A stretch of 64,000 bases of DNA from NCBI GenBank assembly GCA_947169115.1, contig CAMVOK010000002.1:102222-166221 (forward strand), in the 5' to 3' direction. Below the pieces are notes generated by a model. It did no database searches, had not been told where the DNA came from, and was given only the letters and a program-made list of their open reading frames with translations. A program made the translations under genes and the position numbers. The DNA comes from an uncultured Prevotellaceae bacterium. GTDB lineage: Bacteria > Bacteroidota > Bacteroidia > Bacteroidales > Bacteroidaceae. Shown here in pieces: positions 1 to 9,500 of the stretch (within the stretch, counting starts at the first letter, position 1; every line of letters begins with the position of its first letter).

Positions 1-119
1 GGTGTGAAGTCGGCCATCTTGCCACAACCGTTCTCCTGCTTGGTGCCTCCTGGCTGGCAGGTACGGTTCTCGTTACCGAAAAGACGAGGGAAAACTTGGT
101 AAATGACAATCTTTTCCAT
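1..119 (-). CDS. GH13 alpha-amylase family protein, N-terminal part only
   Basis: Reading leftwards from an ATG at 119 gives 39 residues before the window edge, beginning MEKIVIYQVFPRLFGNEN. The IYQVFPRLFG stretch is the first beta strand typical of GH13 alpha-amylase/pullulanase-type enzymes of Bacteroidales, which hydrolyse alpha-1,4 or alpha-1,6 glucans. There is no signal peptide in what is visible, so a cytoplasmic or periplasm-independent form is suggested. The ATG overlaps the fabD stop by one base (TGATG), so the two genes are probably translationally coupled. The rest of the gene lies outside the window, so the exact subfamily cannot be given. Confidence 0.75.
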   Translation of the reverse strand, partial: MEKIVIYQVFPRLFGNENRTCQPGGTKQENGCGKMADFT

Positions 120-1012
120 CAGATGCCCTGAATGAGAATGTTCTCTTGGCCATGTACAATTTTCCCAATCATGCCTTGAAGAGCCTTGCCAGGTCCACAC
201 TCGATGAATTCTGTTGCTCCAGCAACAAGCATGTTCTGCACCTCTTGTGTCCAACGAACGCTGGCCGTAAGCTGGGCTATGAGGTTTTGCTTGATTTCAT
301 TGGCGTCCAAGTGGGGCTGTGCATCTACGTTCTGGTAGATGGGACAGCGGGGAGTCTTGAATTCGGTTTTTTCAATGGCTTCCTGCAACTGGTCTTTGGC
401 TGGCTGCATGAGAGGGGAGTGGAAGGCGCCACTAACGGGAAGAGGAAGAGCACGCTTGGCCCCAGCTTCTTTCAGTCGAGCACAGGCGGCATTAACTGCT
501 TCGATGTTGCCACTGATAACGAGCTGTCCAGGGCAGTTGTAGTTGGCAGGGACAACAATATTTCCATTCTGATTCACCTGATTGCAGATGTCCTCTACAA
601 CATTGTCGGGCAAGCCGATGATGGCAGCCATAGTGCTGGGGGCTGCTTCACATGCCTTCTGCATCGCCTGAGCACGGGCATACACCAAACGAAGACCATC
701 CTCGAAATCCAGTGCTCCAGCAGCAACGAGTGCGCTGAATTCACCAAGTGAGTGACCACCAACCATATCGGGTTGAAATGTTTCGCCCATGGTCAGCGCA
801 CTGATAACGCTGTGTAGAAATACAGCAGGTTGAGTCACACGTGTTTGCTTGAGTTCTTCAGCAGTGCCCTCAAACATTATGTCCGTAATACGGAATCCCA
901 GAATCTCGTTCGCTTTCTCGAAGAGGGCCTTGGCCTCTGGATTGTTTTTATACAAATCCTTGCCCATGCCCGTAAACTGGGCACCTTGGCCAGGGAAAAC
1001 AAATGCTTTCAT
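119..1012 (-). CDS. fabD: Malonyl-CoA:ACP transacylase FabD
   Basis: A protein of 297 residues that moves malonyl groups from CoA to acyl carrier protein, the entry step of type II fatty acid synthesis in the cytoplasm. It opens with FPGQGAQ, has the nucleophile motif GHSLG with Ser88, the conserved Arg in YARAQAM near 113, and the catalytic His198 in GAFHSP. Length is normal for the family. The open frame runs 44 codons further upstream, but that extension crosses the -7 promoter box at 1061-1068 and has no family character, so the start MKAFVFPGQG at 1012 is preferred. It is followed without a gap by a GH13 gene, an arrangement I recall from other Bacteroidales. Confidence 0.95.
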   Translation of the reverse strand: MKAFVFPGQGAQFTGMGKDLYKNNPEAKALFEKANEILGFRITDIMFEGTAEELKQTRVTQPAVFLHSVISALTMGETFQPDMVGGHSLGEFSALVAAGALDFEDGLRLVYARAQAMQKACEAAPSTMAAIIGLPDNVVEDICNQVNQNGNIVVPANYNCPGQLVISGNIEAVNAACARLKEAGAKRALPLPVSGAFHSPLMQPAKDQLQEAIEKTEFKTPRCPIYQNVDAQPHLDANEIKQNLIAQLTASVRWTQEVQNMLVAGATEFIECGPGKALQGMIGKIVHGQENILIQGI

Positions 1013-1060
1013 AAAATACCTTTTTACCTTAAAATTAATAACCTTATTTTTATTTGGCCA

Positions 1061-1068
1061 CAAAGATA
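1061..1068 (-). promoter_or_regulatory. -7 promoter box for fabD
   Basis: On the minus strand this reads TATCTTTG, a match to the Bacteroidota -7 consensus TAnnTTTG. Transcription should start near 1057, giving a leader of about 45 bases. Its position rules out the longer fabD start. Confidence 0.7.
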
Positions 1069-1140
1069 CGAATTTTATCTGAATTGACCAAAAGATTGAC
1101 CTGATGAGGGGCTTTTGATGGACCGCAGAGGTGTTTTTAT

Positions 1141-1162
1141 ACAAGAAAATTCATTTTCTTGT
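1141..1162. promoter_or_regulatory. Perfect 10-bp inverted repeat between divergent genes
   Basis: ACAAGAAAAT, two bases, then ATTTTCTTGT. It lies between the fabD promoter and the -7-like box of the small ORF at 1235 (TAAATTTA at 1194-1201). It could be an operator dyad or a small hairpin. There is no run of T after it that would make it a clear terminator. Confidence 0.4.
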
Positions 1163-1234
1163 GTTTAAATTTGTTCCTTTGGCTTTTATTTGGTAAATTT
1201 AGCGCAATTATTAATCATATTAAGGAGAATTGTT

Positions 1235-1363
1235 ATGGATAAAAGAGCTTTCACATTCAACGAAACTTACGAACTTGACAACGTGTATAACTGCGACAGC
1301 GATGAACTCTATGCTGGAAGGGATGGAGTGAATTCGATGATGTCGGGATGGGCCACTGACTAA
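1235..1363 (+). CDS. Small ORF of 42 residues, unknown function
   Basis: ATG at 1235 to TAA at 1361-1363 encodes 42 residues beginning MDKRAFTFNETYEL and ending SGWATD. It is acidic, has one cysteine (YNCDSD) and no membrane segment or signal peptide. Support for expression: a purine-rich AAGGAGAA lies seven bases before the ATG, which is uncommon in this window, and a near-consensus -7 box sits about 35 bases upstream. It ends five bases before the stop of the convergent gene at 1369. I do not recognise the family. It could be a genuine small protein or peptide, or chance. Confidence 0.45.
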   Translation: MDKRAFTFNETYELDNVYNCDSDELYAGRDGVNSMMSGWATD

Positions 1364-1368
1364 GATTA

Positions 1369-2457
1369 TTAATGCCAGTTGCCACGGGTAAAATCGGGTA
1401 TTTCTACAGGTTGGTTCCCCAGAGCTACGGATTGGGCAGAAAGTTCGGTGACGCATGACCATAGGACTGCGTCATAGATGTTCATGTCAAGAGGTGTGTC
1501 ATTGAGTAGAGCATCTATCAGACGACGGTCCATTGTGTAGTTCATGGTGTTCTCCACTCCAAGTGTGATTCCCTCTTCAATAATACGCTTAATCTTCTTG
1601 TTTTGGAAACTATATATAAACTCTTCAGCTTGAGTATTATATAATGGCTCTTTCCCTTCGAGTTGCAAGATGGGCTGAGGGTATTTCTGTGCATAGCCAT
1701 CAGTGCCGCAAATGGTCTGTATCCGGCTATAAGGTCTTGGCGTATGGTCGTCGAACTGAAGAAGTATGGAACGACCAAGTTCTGTACGGATGAGTGTGTT
1801 GTTGATGTTGTTTAGCCCTGTCATGGAAACCAGTGAAATCAGACGATCGCCATGGTTGATTCCCATCAACTGACAAATTGGTCCAAGTCCATGAGTTGGA
1901 TAAGGGTTGCCCATGTGGTGCTGAGTGGATTCTGTTCGCCATCTGCTTTCTAAGTGCCTCAAGTCGTGGATATATGCACCTTCGCAATGGGTGATAGTGC
2001 CGAACATGCCTTTCTCTACCATGCCCATTATACCAAGATGGAAGACATCATAACAACAGTTCTCCAGCATCATGCATTGTCGCTGGGTTTCTTCGGTTGT
2101 GTTTACCAGTGCCCAGCATTCGTCAACACTCATGGCTGCCGGAACCTCAATGACCACATTTTTCCCTTTCTGCATGGCGAATACGGCCATACGGGTATGT
2201 GACGACCAATCGGTGCATAGATAAACAAGGTCAACATTGGGCGATTCGCATAATTTCCGCCACTGACTTTCCCCTACATATCCCGGTACACGCTTGTGGC
2301 CTTGGCTACTAAGTATCTGTTGGGCATTTTCAACGGCTTCTGCAGAAAGGTCGCCAAGAGCCGTGATTTCCGCCCCCTCGATTACGGCATAGCGAGTAAG
2401 AGTAGCAAGTCCTCTTTGTCCCAGTCCGATAAGTCCTATTCGAATAGAATGTCTCAT
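1369..2457 (-). CDS. Cytoplasmic Gfo/Idh/MocA oxidoreductase, GH109-like
   Basis: 362 residues. The N-terminus MRHSIRIGLIGLGQRG is a Rossmann NAD-binding glycine pattern with no signal peptide. The middle has ENCCYD, EGAYIHDLRH and YPTHGLGP followed by NHGDRL, hallmarks of the GH109 branch (NAD-dependent alpha-N-acetylgalactosaminidase type), in which a transient oxidation at C3 of the sugar allows glycosidic cleavage. It resembles the secreted protein at 18952-20535 but is shorter and lacks the C-terminal charged tail. Substrate is unknown; many relatives are annotated only as oxidoreductases. Its -7 box ends seven bases before the ATG, so the mRNA is probably almost leaderless. It is transcribed divergently from manC. 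Confidence 0.75.
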   Translation of the reverse strand: MRHSIRIGLIGLGQRGLATLTRYAVIEGAEITALGDLSAEAVENAQQILSSQGHKRVPGYVGESQWRKLCESPNVDLVYLCTDWSSHTRMAVFAMQKGKNVVIEVPAAMSVDECWALVNTTEETQRQCMMLENCCYDVFHLGIMGMVEKGMFGTITHCEGAYIHDLRHLESRWRTESTQHHMGNPYPTHGLGPICQLMGINHGDRLISLVSMTGLNNINNTLIRTELGRSILLQFDDHTPRPYSRIQTICGTDGYAQKYPQPILQLEGKEPLYNTQAEEFIYSFQNKKIKRIIEEGITLGVENTMNYTMDRRLIDALLNDTPLDMNIYDAVLWSCVTELSAQSVALGNQPVEIPDFTRGNWH

Positions 2458-2464
2458 GATGGTG

Positions 2465-2472
2465 CAAAGTTA
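2465..2472 (-). promoter_or_regulatory. -7 promoter box for the GH109-like gene
   Basis: The minus strand reads TAACTTTG, then CACCATC, then the ATG at 2457. The expected transcription start is within a few bases of the start codon. Confidence 0.65.
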
Positions 2473-2516
2473 GGCAAATATTATGAGAATTTAACGGAAA
2501 TATGTAAATATTTTCG

Positions 2517-2524
2517 TACCTTTG
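2517..2524 (+). promoter_or_regulatory. -7 promoter box for the GDP-fucose operon
   Basis: TACCTTTG, 19 bases before the manC ATG. No other box is seen before manC, and the four downstream genes are tightly spaced, so this probably drives the whole operon. Confidence 0.7.
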
Positions 2525-2543
2525 CAGGCAAAATCATGAAATT

Positions 2544-3605
2544 ATGATGAAGAAGAACAATCATTTGGTGATTATGGCCGGTGGTATAGGAAGCCGTTTC
2601 TGGCCAATGAGTACTCCGGAAAAGCCTAAACAGTTTGTTGATGTGCTGGGTTGTGGGAGAAGTTTGATACAGTTGACCATAGATCGCTTCAAGGGCATTA
2701 TTCCTATGGAGAATATATGGGTTGTTACCTCCGAGTCGTATGCTTCTGTGGTGCAGGAACAGCTACCAGAGATGCCTGCGTCGAATATTCTGAGGGAACC
2801 CTGCAGACGTAATACAGCCCCCTGTATTGCATACGTTAGTTGGCGAATTAAGTCAAAGGACCCCAAGGCGAATATTGTAGTTACACCCAGTGACCACATT
2901 GTGATGGACGTGCCAGAGTTTCAACGTGTAATCAAGCAAAGCCTGGAGTTTGTAGATGAAAATGATGCCATTCTTACTCTTGGCATGAAGCCCAATCGTC
3001 CCGAAACAGGGTATGGTTACATTCAGGTGGATATGAGCTCACCATGCACTCGTTTCCGTGACATCTTCCGTGTTGACACCTTCCATGAGAAACCCTCTTT
3101 GGACAAGGCCGAAAAGTACATCGCACAGAACAATTTCTTCTGGAATGCGGGTATCTTTGTATGGAATGTGAACACAATTGTCAATGCCTTCCGTATCTAT
3201 GCCCCCGAAATCTCTAATATCTTTGAGAATATCCTCCCATATTACGGAACTGACCGTGAGCAGAAAATAATTAATCAGGAGTTCCCGAAATGTGAGAACA
3301 TATCGGTTGACTATGCCATCATGGAGAATGCTGAAGAGATATTCTGTTTCCCAGCCAGCTTCGGATGGAGCGACCTTGGTACTTGGGGCTCGTTACGTGA
3401 GAATACGGAACATGATAAGAATGGCAATTCACTCATCGGTAACAACATTAAGGTGTATGATACACAAAATTGCATTGTCCATGCCACAGACGAGCGTAGG
3501 GTGGTAGTACAAGGGCTGAATGGATACATTGTTGCTGAGAAAGACGATGTTTTGCTCATTTGCAAACTGGAGAACGAACAACAAATAAAGCAATATAGCG
3601 AATAA
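2544..3605 (+). CDS. manC: Mannose-1-phosphate guanylyltransferase
   Basis: 353 residues. Makes GDP-mannose from mannose-1-phosphate and GTP in the cytoplasm. The nucleotide-binding signature [11 protein letters not shown], followed by PKQF, spans residues 13-31; [10 protein letters not shown] and FHEKP further in are typical of the active site. The length fits the single-domain form, without a fused phosphomannose isomerase; that activity is encoded separately by manA at 29576. ATG codons at 2544 and 2547 are both possible starts. It is the first gene of an operon with gmd (22-base gap), fcl and fkp, so its product is probably channelled to GDP-fucose. Confidence 0.93.
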   Translation: MMKKNNHLVIMAGGIGSRFWPMSTPEKPKQFVDVLGCGRSLIQLTIDRFKGIIPMENIWVVTSESYASVVQEQLPEMPASNILREPCRRNTAPCIAYVSWRIKSKDPKANIVVTPSDHIVMDVPEFQRVIKQSLEFVDENDAILTLGMKPNRPETGYGYIQVDMSSPCTRFRDIFRVDTFHEKPSLDKAEKYIAQNNFFWNAGIFVWNVNTIVNAFRIYAPEISNIFENILPYYGTDREQKIINQEFPKCENISVDYAIMENAEEIFCFPASFGWSDLGTWGSLRENTEHDKNGNSLIGNNIKVYDTQNCIVHATDERRVVVQGLNGYIVAEKDDVLLICKLENEQQIKQYSE

Positions 3606-3627
3606 TTTTTTAGAATACAATATAGAT

Positions 3628-4722
3628 ATGGAAAAGAAAATTGCCCTGATCACTGGTGTTACAGGTCAGGATGGTTCTTATTTAAGTGAGTTTCTGTTAG
3701 GAAAAGGATATGAAGTACACGGACTTATACGTCGCAGCTCAGTAGATTACCGTGAGCGTATAGCACATTTGGAAGGAAAACCTCATTTTCACCTTCATTA
3801 TGCCGACATGAACGACTCCATGTCGTTGGTAAAGTTGGTGGGATTGGTTCAGCCTACTGAGATTTATAATCTTGCTGCTCAGAGCCATGTACAGGTTAGC
3901 TTCGATGCTCCTGAGTTTACGGCCGACGTTGATGCTGTTGGTGTGCTGAGGGTGCTGGAAGCTGTACGTACCAATCATCTGGAATCAACATGCCGCATCT
4001 ATCAGGCATCGACAAGCGAACTTTATGGCAAGGTGGAGGAGGTTCCTCAGAACGAGAACACCCCATTCCATCCTTATAGCCCATACGCCGTGGCAAAGTT
4101 GTATGGATATTGGATTATCAAGGAATATAGAGAGGCATATAACATGTTCTGCTGCAGCGGAATATTGTTTAATCACGAAAGTGAACGTAGAGGAGAAACC
4201 TTTGTTACCCGTAAAATAACTTTGGCTGCTGCTCGTATTGCTCAAGGCAAGCAGGAAAAGCTTTATCTGGGTAACTTGAGTAGTCTGCGTGACTGGGGTT
4301 ATGCCAAAGACTACGTAGAGTGTATGTGGCTAATCCTGCAGAACGACAAACCCGAAGATTTCGTAATTGCAACAGGTGTTCAGCACAGCGTTCGTGAGTT
4401 CTGCTATCTTGCCTTCAAGTATGCTGGTATTGAGTTGGAATTCCAGGGCGAGGGTGAGAACGAGAAAGGTATTGACAAGAAGACCGGCAAGGTTGTTGTG
4501 GAGGTTAGTCCCGATTTCTATCGTCCAACCGATGTCGTTAACCTGTGGGGCGACCCATCGAAGGCTAAACGCGAACTTGGATGGAATCCTGCAAAGACTT
4601 CGTTTGAAGAGTTGGTAAGCATCATGGTAAAACACGACATGGAGAAGGTGGCTGCAGAACATGTGGCCAGCGTAATGCGCACCAACCTGGCTGAGTATTT
4701 GGAGAAAGGACTTGTAAAGTAA
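3628..4722 (+). CDS. gmd: GDP-mannose 4,6-dehydratase
   Basis: 364 residues. Converts GDP-mannose to GDP-4-keto-6-deoxy-mannose, the first committed step to GDP-fucose. It is an extended short-chain dehydrogenase with the NADP-binding motif [10 protein letters not shown] at residues 10-19, the RRSS turn near 35-38, and the catalytic Y153xxxK157 in SPYAVAK, with STSELYG supplying the Thr/Ser-Glu pair. Normal length. It lies between manC and fcl in one transcription unit. Confidence 0.95.
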   Translation: MEKKIALITGVTGQDGSYLSEFLLGKGYEVHGLIRRSSVDYRERIAHLEGKPHFHLHYADMNDSMSLVKLVGLVQPTEIYNLAAQSHVQVSFDAPEFTADVDAVGVLRVLEAVRTNHLESTCRIYQASTSELYGKVEEVPQNENTPFHPYSPYAVAKLYGYWIIKEYREAYNMFCCSGILFNHESERRGETFVTRKITLAAARIAQGKQEKLYLGNLSSLRDWGYAKDYVECMWLILQNDKPEDFVIATGVQHSVREFCYLAFKYAGIELEFQGEGENEKGIDKKTGKVVVEVSPDFYRPTDVVNLWGDPSKAKRELGWNPAKTSFEELVSIMVKHDMEKVAAEHVASVMRTNLAEYLEKGLVK

Positions 4723-4739
4723 TACGGTTTGCTAAGACA

Positions 4740-5684
4740 ATGATGGACAAGAGTTCTAAAATATACGTTGCCGGACATCGCGGCATGGTTGGTAGTGCTA
4801 TAGTGCGTGAACTTGAACGTCAGGGCTATCATAACATTATAACCCGAACCCACCGTGAACTTGACCTCACCCGTCAGGAGCAGGTGGAGGCATTCTTTGC
4901 AGAAGAGAAACCTGAATATGTGTTCCTTGCTGCTGCCAAGGTGGGGGGTATTGAAGCCAACCAGTCGGCATTGGCAGACTTCATGTATGAGAACATGATA
5001 CTGGAGATGAATGTCATACATGCTGCATGGAAAAATGGTTGTAAAAAACTGGAATTCCTTGGCTCTTCGTGCATTTATCCCCGTATGGCTCCACAACCCA
5101 TGCCCGAAAGTTGCCTGTTGACCAGTGAACTGGAAAAGACCAACGAAGCATACGCTCTGGCAAAGATAAGTGGTCTGAAATACTGCGAATTCCTTAATCG
5201 CCAGTATGGTACAGACTATATTTCCGTGATGCCAACCAATCTGTATGGTCCGAACGACAATTACCATCCCACTCATAGCCATGTCCTGCCAGCGCTAATC
5301 CGTCGTTTTCACGAAGCTAAGGAAAATGGAGCAAAGAGTGTTACCTGTTGGGGAGATGGCAGTCCGCTGAGAGAGTTCCTGTATGTGGATGACCTTGCAA
5401 ACCTATGTGTTTTCCTGATGAATAACTATAGTGGAAACGAGACCGTCAACGCAGGAACTGGCAAGGAACTTACCATTAAGCAATTGACGGAACTGGTTGC
5501 CAAGGTAGTTGGTTTCGAAGGCGAAATATTGTGGGATACAAGCAAACCCAATGGCACTCCGCGTAAACTTTTGGATGTGAGCAAAGCCGCATCACTAGGT
5601 TGGAGATATAAGACGGAACTGGAAGAGGGCATACGTTTGGCCTACGATGACTTCCTACACAATCCTATGCGTGCTGAACGATGA
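4740..5684 (+). CDS. fcl: GDP-L-fucose synthase
   Basis: 314 residues. Epimerises and reduces GDP-4-keto-6-deoxymannose to GDP-L-fucose with NADPH. The glycine motif AGHRGMVGSA is at residues 11-20, the catalytic serines at 109-110 in LGSSCIYP, and Y138xxxK142 in AYALAK. Starts at 4740 or 4743 are possible (ATGATG). The stop overlaps the fkp start by four bases (ATGA at 5681-5684), which supports coupled translation of the last de novo enzyme and the salvage enzyme. Confidence 0.95.
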   Translation: MMDKSSKIYVAGHRGMVGSAIVRELERQGYHNIITRTHRELDLTRQEQVEAFFAEEKPEYVFLAAAKVGGIEANQSALADFMYENMILEMNVIHAAWKNGCKKLEFLGSSCIYPRMAPQPMPESCLLTSELEKTNEAYALAKISGLKYCEFLNRQYGTDYISVMPTNLYGPNDNYHPTHSHVLPALIRRFHEAKENGAKSVTCWGDGSPLREFLYVDDLANLCVFLMNNYSGNETVNAGTGKELTIKQLTELVAKVVGFEGEILWDTSKPNGTPRKLLDVSKAASLGWRYKTELEEGIRLAYDDFLHNPMRAER

Positions 5685-8422
5685 AAAAACTATTGTCTTT
5701 GCCGCCTAACCTGGTAGAGTCGTTTCACGATATCGAACAGGTATCACACGAAGAGTATTTCTGTACGAGCGACCCTGTAGGGGCTCGTTTAGGTTCTGGT
5801 GGTGGCACTCACTGGCTGCTTCGTCAGTGTTGGGAAGCATCTGCCCCAGAAGTGAGCTTTTTCTCATGGCTTTCTCAGGAGAAACGAATACTCCTACATG
5901 CTGGTGGACAGAGCAGACGTTTACCAAGCTATGCGCCAAGTGGTAAGATACTTACACCAATACCAGTATTCAGGTGGGCAAGGGGACAACGTTTTTCGCA
6001 GAACCTACTTCAACTACAACTGCCTCTTTATGAGAAAATTATGAAGGCGGCTCCCGAGCATCTTCATACGCTGATTGCCAGTGGAGATGTTCTGATACGG
6101 GCAGGTAAACTTCAGGAGATTCCCAAGGCTGATGTCGTATGCTATGGTCTTTGGGTAGATCCTTCGTTGGCCAAGAACCATGGTGTGTTCCTCTCTAAAC
6201 GTGATTCTCCCAATCGTCTTGACTACATGCTGCAAAAGCCATCTGTGGAAACGCTGGGCAACTTACTTCACAGCCATTATTTCCTGATGGATGTTGGCAT
6301 TTGGTTGCTGAGCGACAAGGCTGTGGAACTGTTGATGAAGCGTAGTAGCAAGGATGGTGAGGTATGCGACTATGACTTATATAGTGATTTCGGCTGTGCC
6401 TTGGGAGAAAATCCCTCTAAGGCTGACGATGAACTGTCTGAGTTGTCGGTAGCCATATTGCCCTTGCAGGATGGTGAGTTTTACCACTATGGCACGAGCC
6501 GTGAGTTACTGAGCAGCACGCTTGCCATACAGAATCTGGTATATGACCAAAGAGCGATTATGCACCTTGGCGTGAAGCCACATCCTTCCATCTTCATACA
6601 GAATGCCCATAAGGGGATTGGTCTGACTCCCGATAATCAGAATCTTTGGATAGAAAACTCATGGGTTGGGGATGGTTGGACGCTTACAAAGAACCATATC
6701 ATCACAGGAGTTCCCGAAAATAACTGGCATGTGAATCTCCCCGAAGGACAATGTGTGGATGTCGTTCCTGTTGGTGAATCTGCCTATGCACTTCGGCCGT
6801 ACGGATTTAACGACACCTTTAGCGGAGAACTCCAGTTCGAGAAGAAGTTCCCTGTGACCGATGATGTGGAACTCATGGGACGTCTGTTGACATGGATGAT
6901 TGGCAATGAGCAGTCAGAAGAAGTTGCAAAGTGTTATGCAGACTTGCCCAAGATGTCGGCCAGTGAACTATCGGATAGGGCTAACCTTTTGCGTCTGCAG
7001 AGACAACGCTTGACGTTCAGAAAAGAGAATCTCTCGGAACTTGCCCGCAACCATCGCCGTAGTGTCTTCTATCAGACGAATCTCGACGACATGGCTCATG
7101 AGTTTCACCAGTTAGGTGTTCCTATGCCAGAACCATTGGACGAAACCGAACCCTTACTGAAACGCATCAGCGACCAAATGTTCCGTCGGCAACTATTGAA
7201 TTTAAGAGGGGAAGACGGTTCGGAGTATGAGAATAAGGCTTTCTCCCTCCTTCGTGAAGGATTGACAGAACAGGTGTTGGCCAATAAGCAGACCCCCCGT
7301 CTGGAAGTATATGCCGACCAGATTGTATGGGGACGTAGTCCTGTCCGAATAGATATTGCCGGAGGATGGACAGACACCCCACCGTTTTGTCTAACTCATG
7401 GCGGCAATGTTGTCAACCTTGCCATCGAGCTGAATGGTCAGCCACCCCTGCAAGCCTATGTTAAGTGTAGCAAGGACTTCCGGATAACGCTGCGAAGCAT
7501 AGATTTGGGAGCCATGGAGGTTATCAACACCTATGAGGAACTTAGCGATTTTGCTAAGGTTGGTTCTCCGTTCTCCATTCCCAAGGCAGCTTTGTGTCTG
7601 GCAGGTTTCCTGCCTCAGTTCTCCGCAAACACCTATGATACGTTGGAGGAGCAGTTGCACCACTTTGGTTGCGGCATAGATGTTACCTTGCTGAGTGCCA
7701 TTCCTGCCGGAAGCGGTCTTGGAACGAGCAGTATTCTGGCTGCTACCGTTTTGGGGGCTATTGGGGATTTCTGTGGCCTGAACTGGGACAAAACAGAGAT
7801 TTGCAACCGTACGCTTGTGTTGGAGCAAATGCTCACGACAGGCGGCGGATGGCAGGACCAGTATGGAGGTGTACTTCGCGGAGTAAAACTTCTTCGTACC
7901 CAGCCCGGTTTTGAACAGACACCTGAAGTGCGTTGGCTACCAGATACTTTGTTTACGGATGCTGAATATGCCCCTTGCCATCTGTTGTACTATACAGGAC
8001 TCACCCGTACGGCAAAGGCTATTCTTGCAGAGATTGTACGTGGGATGTTCCTTTCTGACACCCAACGTTTGGCTTTGCTGACCGAAATGAAAGAGCATGC
8101 CATGGATTTGTATGCGGCCATATTGCGAGGCGATTTCACAAACATGGGAAAATTCATCGGAAAAACTTGGCAACAAAACATGGCTTTGGATTCGGGAACA
8201 AATCCTCCTCTGGTAGAGTCTGTCATCCGTCAGGTGAGTGATTTGTGTCTGGGACTGAAACTTCCTGGAGCCGGTGGTGGCGGTTATCTATATATGGTGG
8301 CCAAAGACCCGGAAGCAGCATTGAGAATACGAAAGATACTGAGCGAACATCCCCAGAACCGTACAGCGCGTTTTGTGGAGATGAGCCTAAGTCGCACGGG
8401 GCAACAAATCAGTCGGAGCTAA
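5681..8422 (+). CDS. fkp: Bifunctional L-fucokinase / L-fucose-1-phosphate guanylyltransferase
   Basis: 913 residues, close to the length of the characterised Bacteroides fragilis Fkp. It turns free L-fucose into fucose-1-phosphate and then GDP-fucose. The N-terminal half is the pyrophosphorylase, with LHAGGQSRRLPSYAPSGK near residues 70-87 as the nucleotide site. The C-terminal part is a GHMP kinase: SPVRIDIAGGWTD near 553, the ATP loop PAGSGLGTSS near 675 and GAGGGGY near 862. In B. fragilis this salvage route is used to fucosylate surface glycans and proteins. Here it is encoded in the same operon as the complete de novo route. Its 3' end overlaps the convergent TPR gene by 14 bases. Confidence 0.95.
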   Translation: MKKLLSLPPNLVESFHDIEQVSHEEYFCTSDPVGARLGSGGGTHWLLRQCWEASAPEVSFFSWLSQEKRILLHAGGQSRRLPSYAPSGKILTPIPVFRWARGQRFSQNLLQLQLPLYEKIMKAAPEHLHTLIASGDVLIRAGKLQEIPKADVVCYGLWVDPSLAKNHGVFLSKRDSPNRLDYMLQKPSVETLGNLLHSHYFLMDVGIWLLSDKAVELLMKRSSKDGEVCDYDLYSDFGCALGENPSKADDELSELSVAILPLQDGEFYHYGTSRELLSSTLAIQNLVYDQRAIMHLGVKPHPSIFIQNAHKGIGLTPDNQNLWIENSWVGDGWTLTKNHIITGVPENNWHVNLPEGQCVDVVPVGESAYALRPYGFNDTFSGELQFEKKFPVTDDVELMGRLLTWMIGNEQSEEVAKCYADLPKMSASELSDRANLLRLQRQRLTFRKENLSELARNHRRSVFYQTNLDDMAHEFHQLGVPMPEPLDETEPLLKRISDQMFRRQLLNLRGEDGSEYENKAFSLLREGLTEQVLANKQTPRLEVYADQIVWGRSPVRIDIAGGWTDTPPFCLTHGGNVVNLAIELNGQPPLQAYVKCSKDFRITLRSIDLGAMEVINTYEELSDFAKVGSPFSIPKAALCLAGFLPQFSANTYDTLEEQLHHFGCGIDVTLLSAIPAGSGLGTSSILAATVLGAIGDFCGLNWDKTEICNRTLVLEQMLTTGGGWQDQYGGVLRGVKLLRTQPGFEQTPEVRWLPDTLFTDAEYAPCHLLYYTGLTRTAKAILAEIVRGMFLSDTQRLALLTEMKEHAMDLYAAILRGDFTNMGKFIGKTWQQNMALDSGTNPPLVESVIRQVSDLCLGLKLPGAGGGGYLYMVAKDPEAALRIRKILSEHPQNRTARFVEMSLSRTGQQISRS

Positions 8423-9500
8423 GCGGTTCTTCTGTATTGTCCCCTTCGGGATATAAGTCTGGAAAGAGCGTGCTAAGATAATTGGTGCGCTCTTTTTCTG
8501 CCTGTTGCCTGTAGTGCAAGGACTGTTCCGTGTGTTTGAGCTGGTCGTGACAATAGGCAAGATAAGACAACACATATCCCCTGATGGCACTCCCAGGTTG
8601 TGCTGCAAGCAGTTCGAGTCTTCCGATGGCACTCTCGTAACATCCGCAGTCTATCAGGCATTGGGAATCGAGATAGTTGGCACGTTCGTCGTTGGGGAAA
8701 TAGTGCAGGAAACGGACGTAGTATTCGTGAGCCTCCTCAAGACGATCTGTATCGAGCAGAATGTTGGCACGCATTATCAGAGCATCGGCATTTTCGGGTT
8801 CTATGGCTAGGGCAAAATCTACGGCTTCCATAGCATCGTCGTAGTTTTCCAACCACAGACAGGCTTCTGCCATTTGCAACCACGCCTGTATGTCGTAAGC
8901 AATTAGTTCTATGTTCTCTCGCAGCAGGTCTGCAGCCTGTTGATACTCACGCCGGTAGTTGTGAATCTCTGCCTGTAGAGCTATGGCATCAGTGTAGTCG
9001 GGATAGTCCGTCCGTAGGCGTTTTACCCAGAGTAAGGCCTTGTCGCCCAATCCGTAGTCCATGGCAAGTGCTATGGCATCGTAGAAGAGTTCTGGGGCAT
9101 CCTCTTTTTCGGCATTGAGGTAACTGGACAGTAGGAGGTCAAAGGCACGGTCGTTCTCACCGAAGTAGAAGAACAATTCTGCTCGTAGGAAGAGCACTTC
9201 GCGGTCGTCCTGGTCGCTTATAGCATTGCAGATGGCCCAGGCTTTTTCCTGATTGCCCTGGAACATCTGTTGACGGGAAAGGAATATCTGTGGGTCAACG
9301 CTGTCGGGATAGAACGACAAGGCATACTGAATGCAGCGGTTGGCATCCTCCATACGTTGGTTCATGGCATAGTACTCTGCAATGTCGGTGAGAGCCTCCG
9401 AATCAAGTTCGGCAGGTTCTCCTGTGGCCAACATGCGTTCGTAGTTTGCCAGTGAAGTACGAAACTCCTGACCTTGGAAATAGCTATAGTCTTCGTTCAT
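8409..9500 (-). CDS. Tetratricopeptide-repeat protein, cytoplasmic
   Basis: 363 residues with no signal peptide or membrane segment. The sequence is almost wholly helical, in tandem degenerate 34-residue repeats. Typical units contain AWLQMAEACLWLENYDDAME, with A-x-P-N/D turns such as AIEPENADALIMRAN and HYFPNDERANYL. TPR proteins act as interaction scaffolds; no partner can be deduced. The C-terminus is acidic (PEGDNTEEPLSSD). It stands alone, convergent with fkp. Confidence 0.8.
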   Translation of the reverse strand: MNEDYSYFQGQEFRTSLANYERMLATGEPAELDSEALTDIAEYYAMNQRMEDANRCIQYALSFYPDSVDPQIFLSRQQMFQGNQEKAWAICNAISDQDDREVLFLRAELFFYFGENDRAFDLLLSSYLNAEKEDAPELFYDAIALAMDYGLGDKALLWVKRLRTDYPDYTDAIALQAEIHNYRREYQQAADLLRENIELIAYDIQAWLQMAEACLWLENYDDAMEAVDFALAIEPENADALIMRANILLDTDRLEEAHEYYVRFLHYFPNDERANYLDSQCLIDCGCYESAIGRLELLAAQPGSAIRGYVLSYLAYCHDQLKHTEQSLHYRQQAEKERTNYLSTLFPDLYPEGDNTEEPLSSD

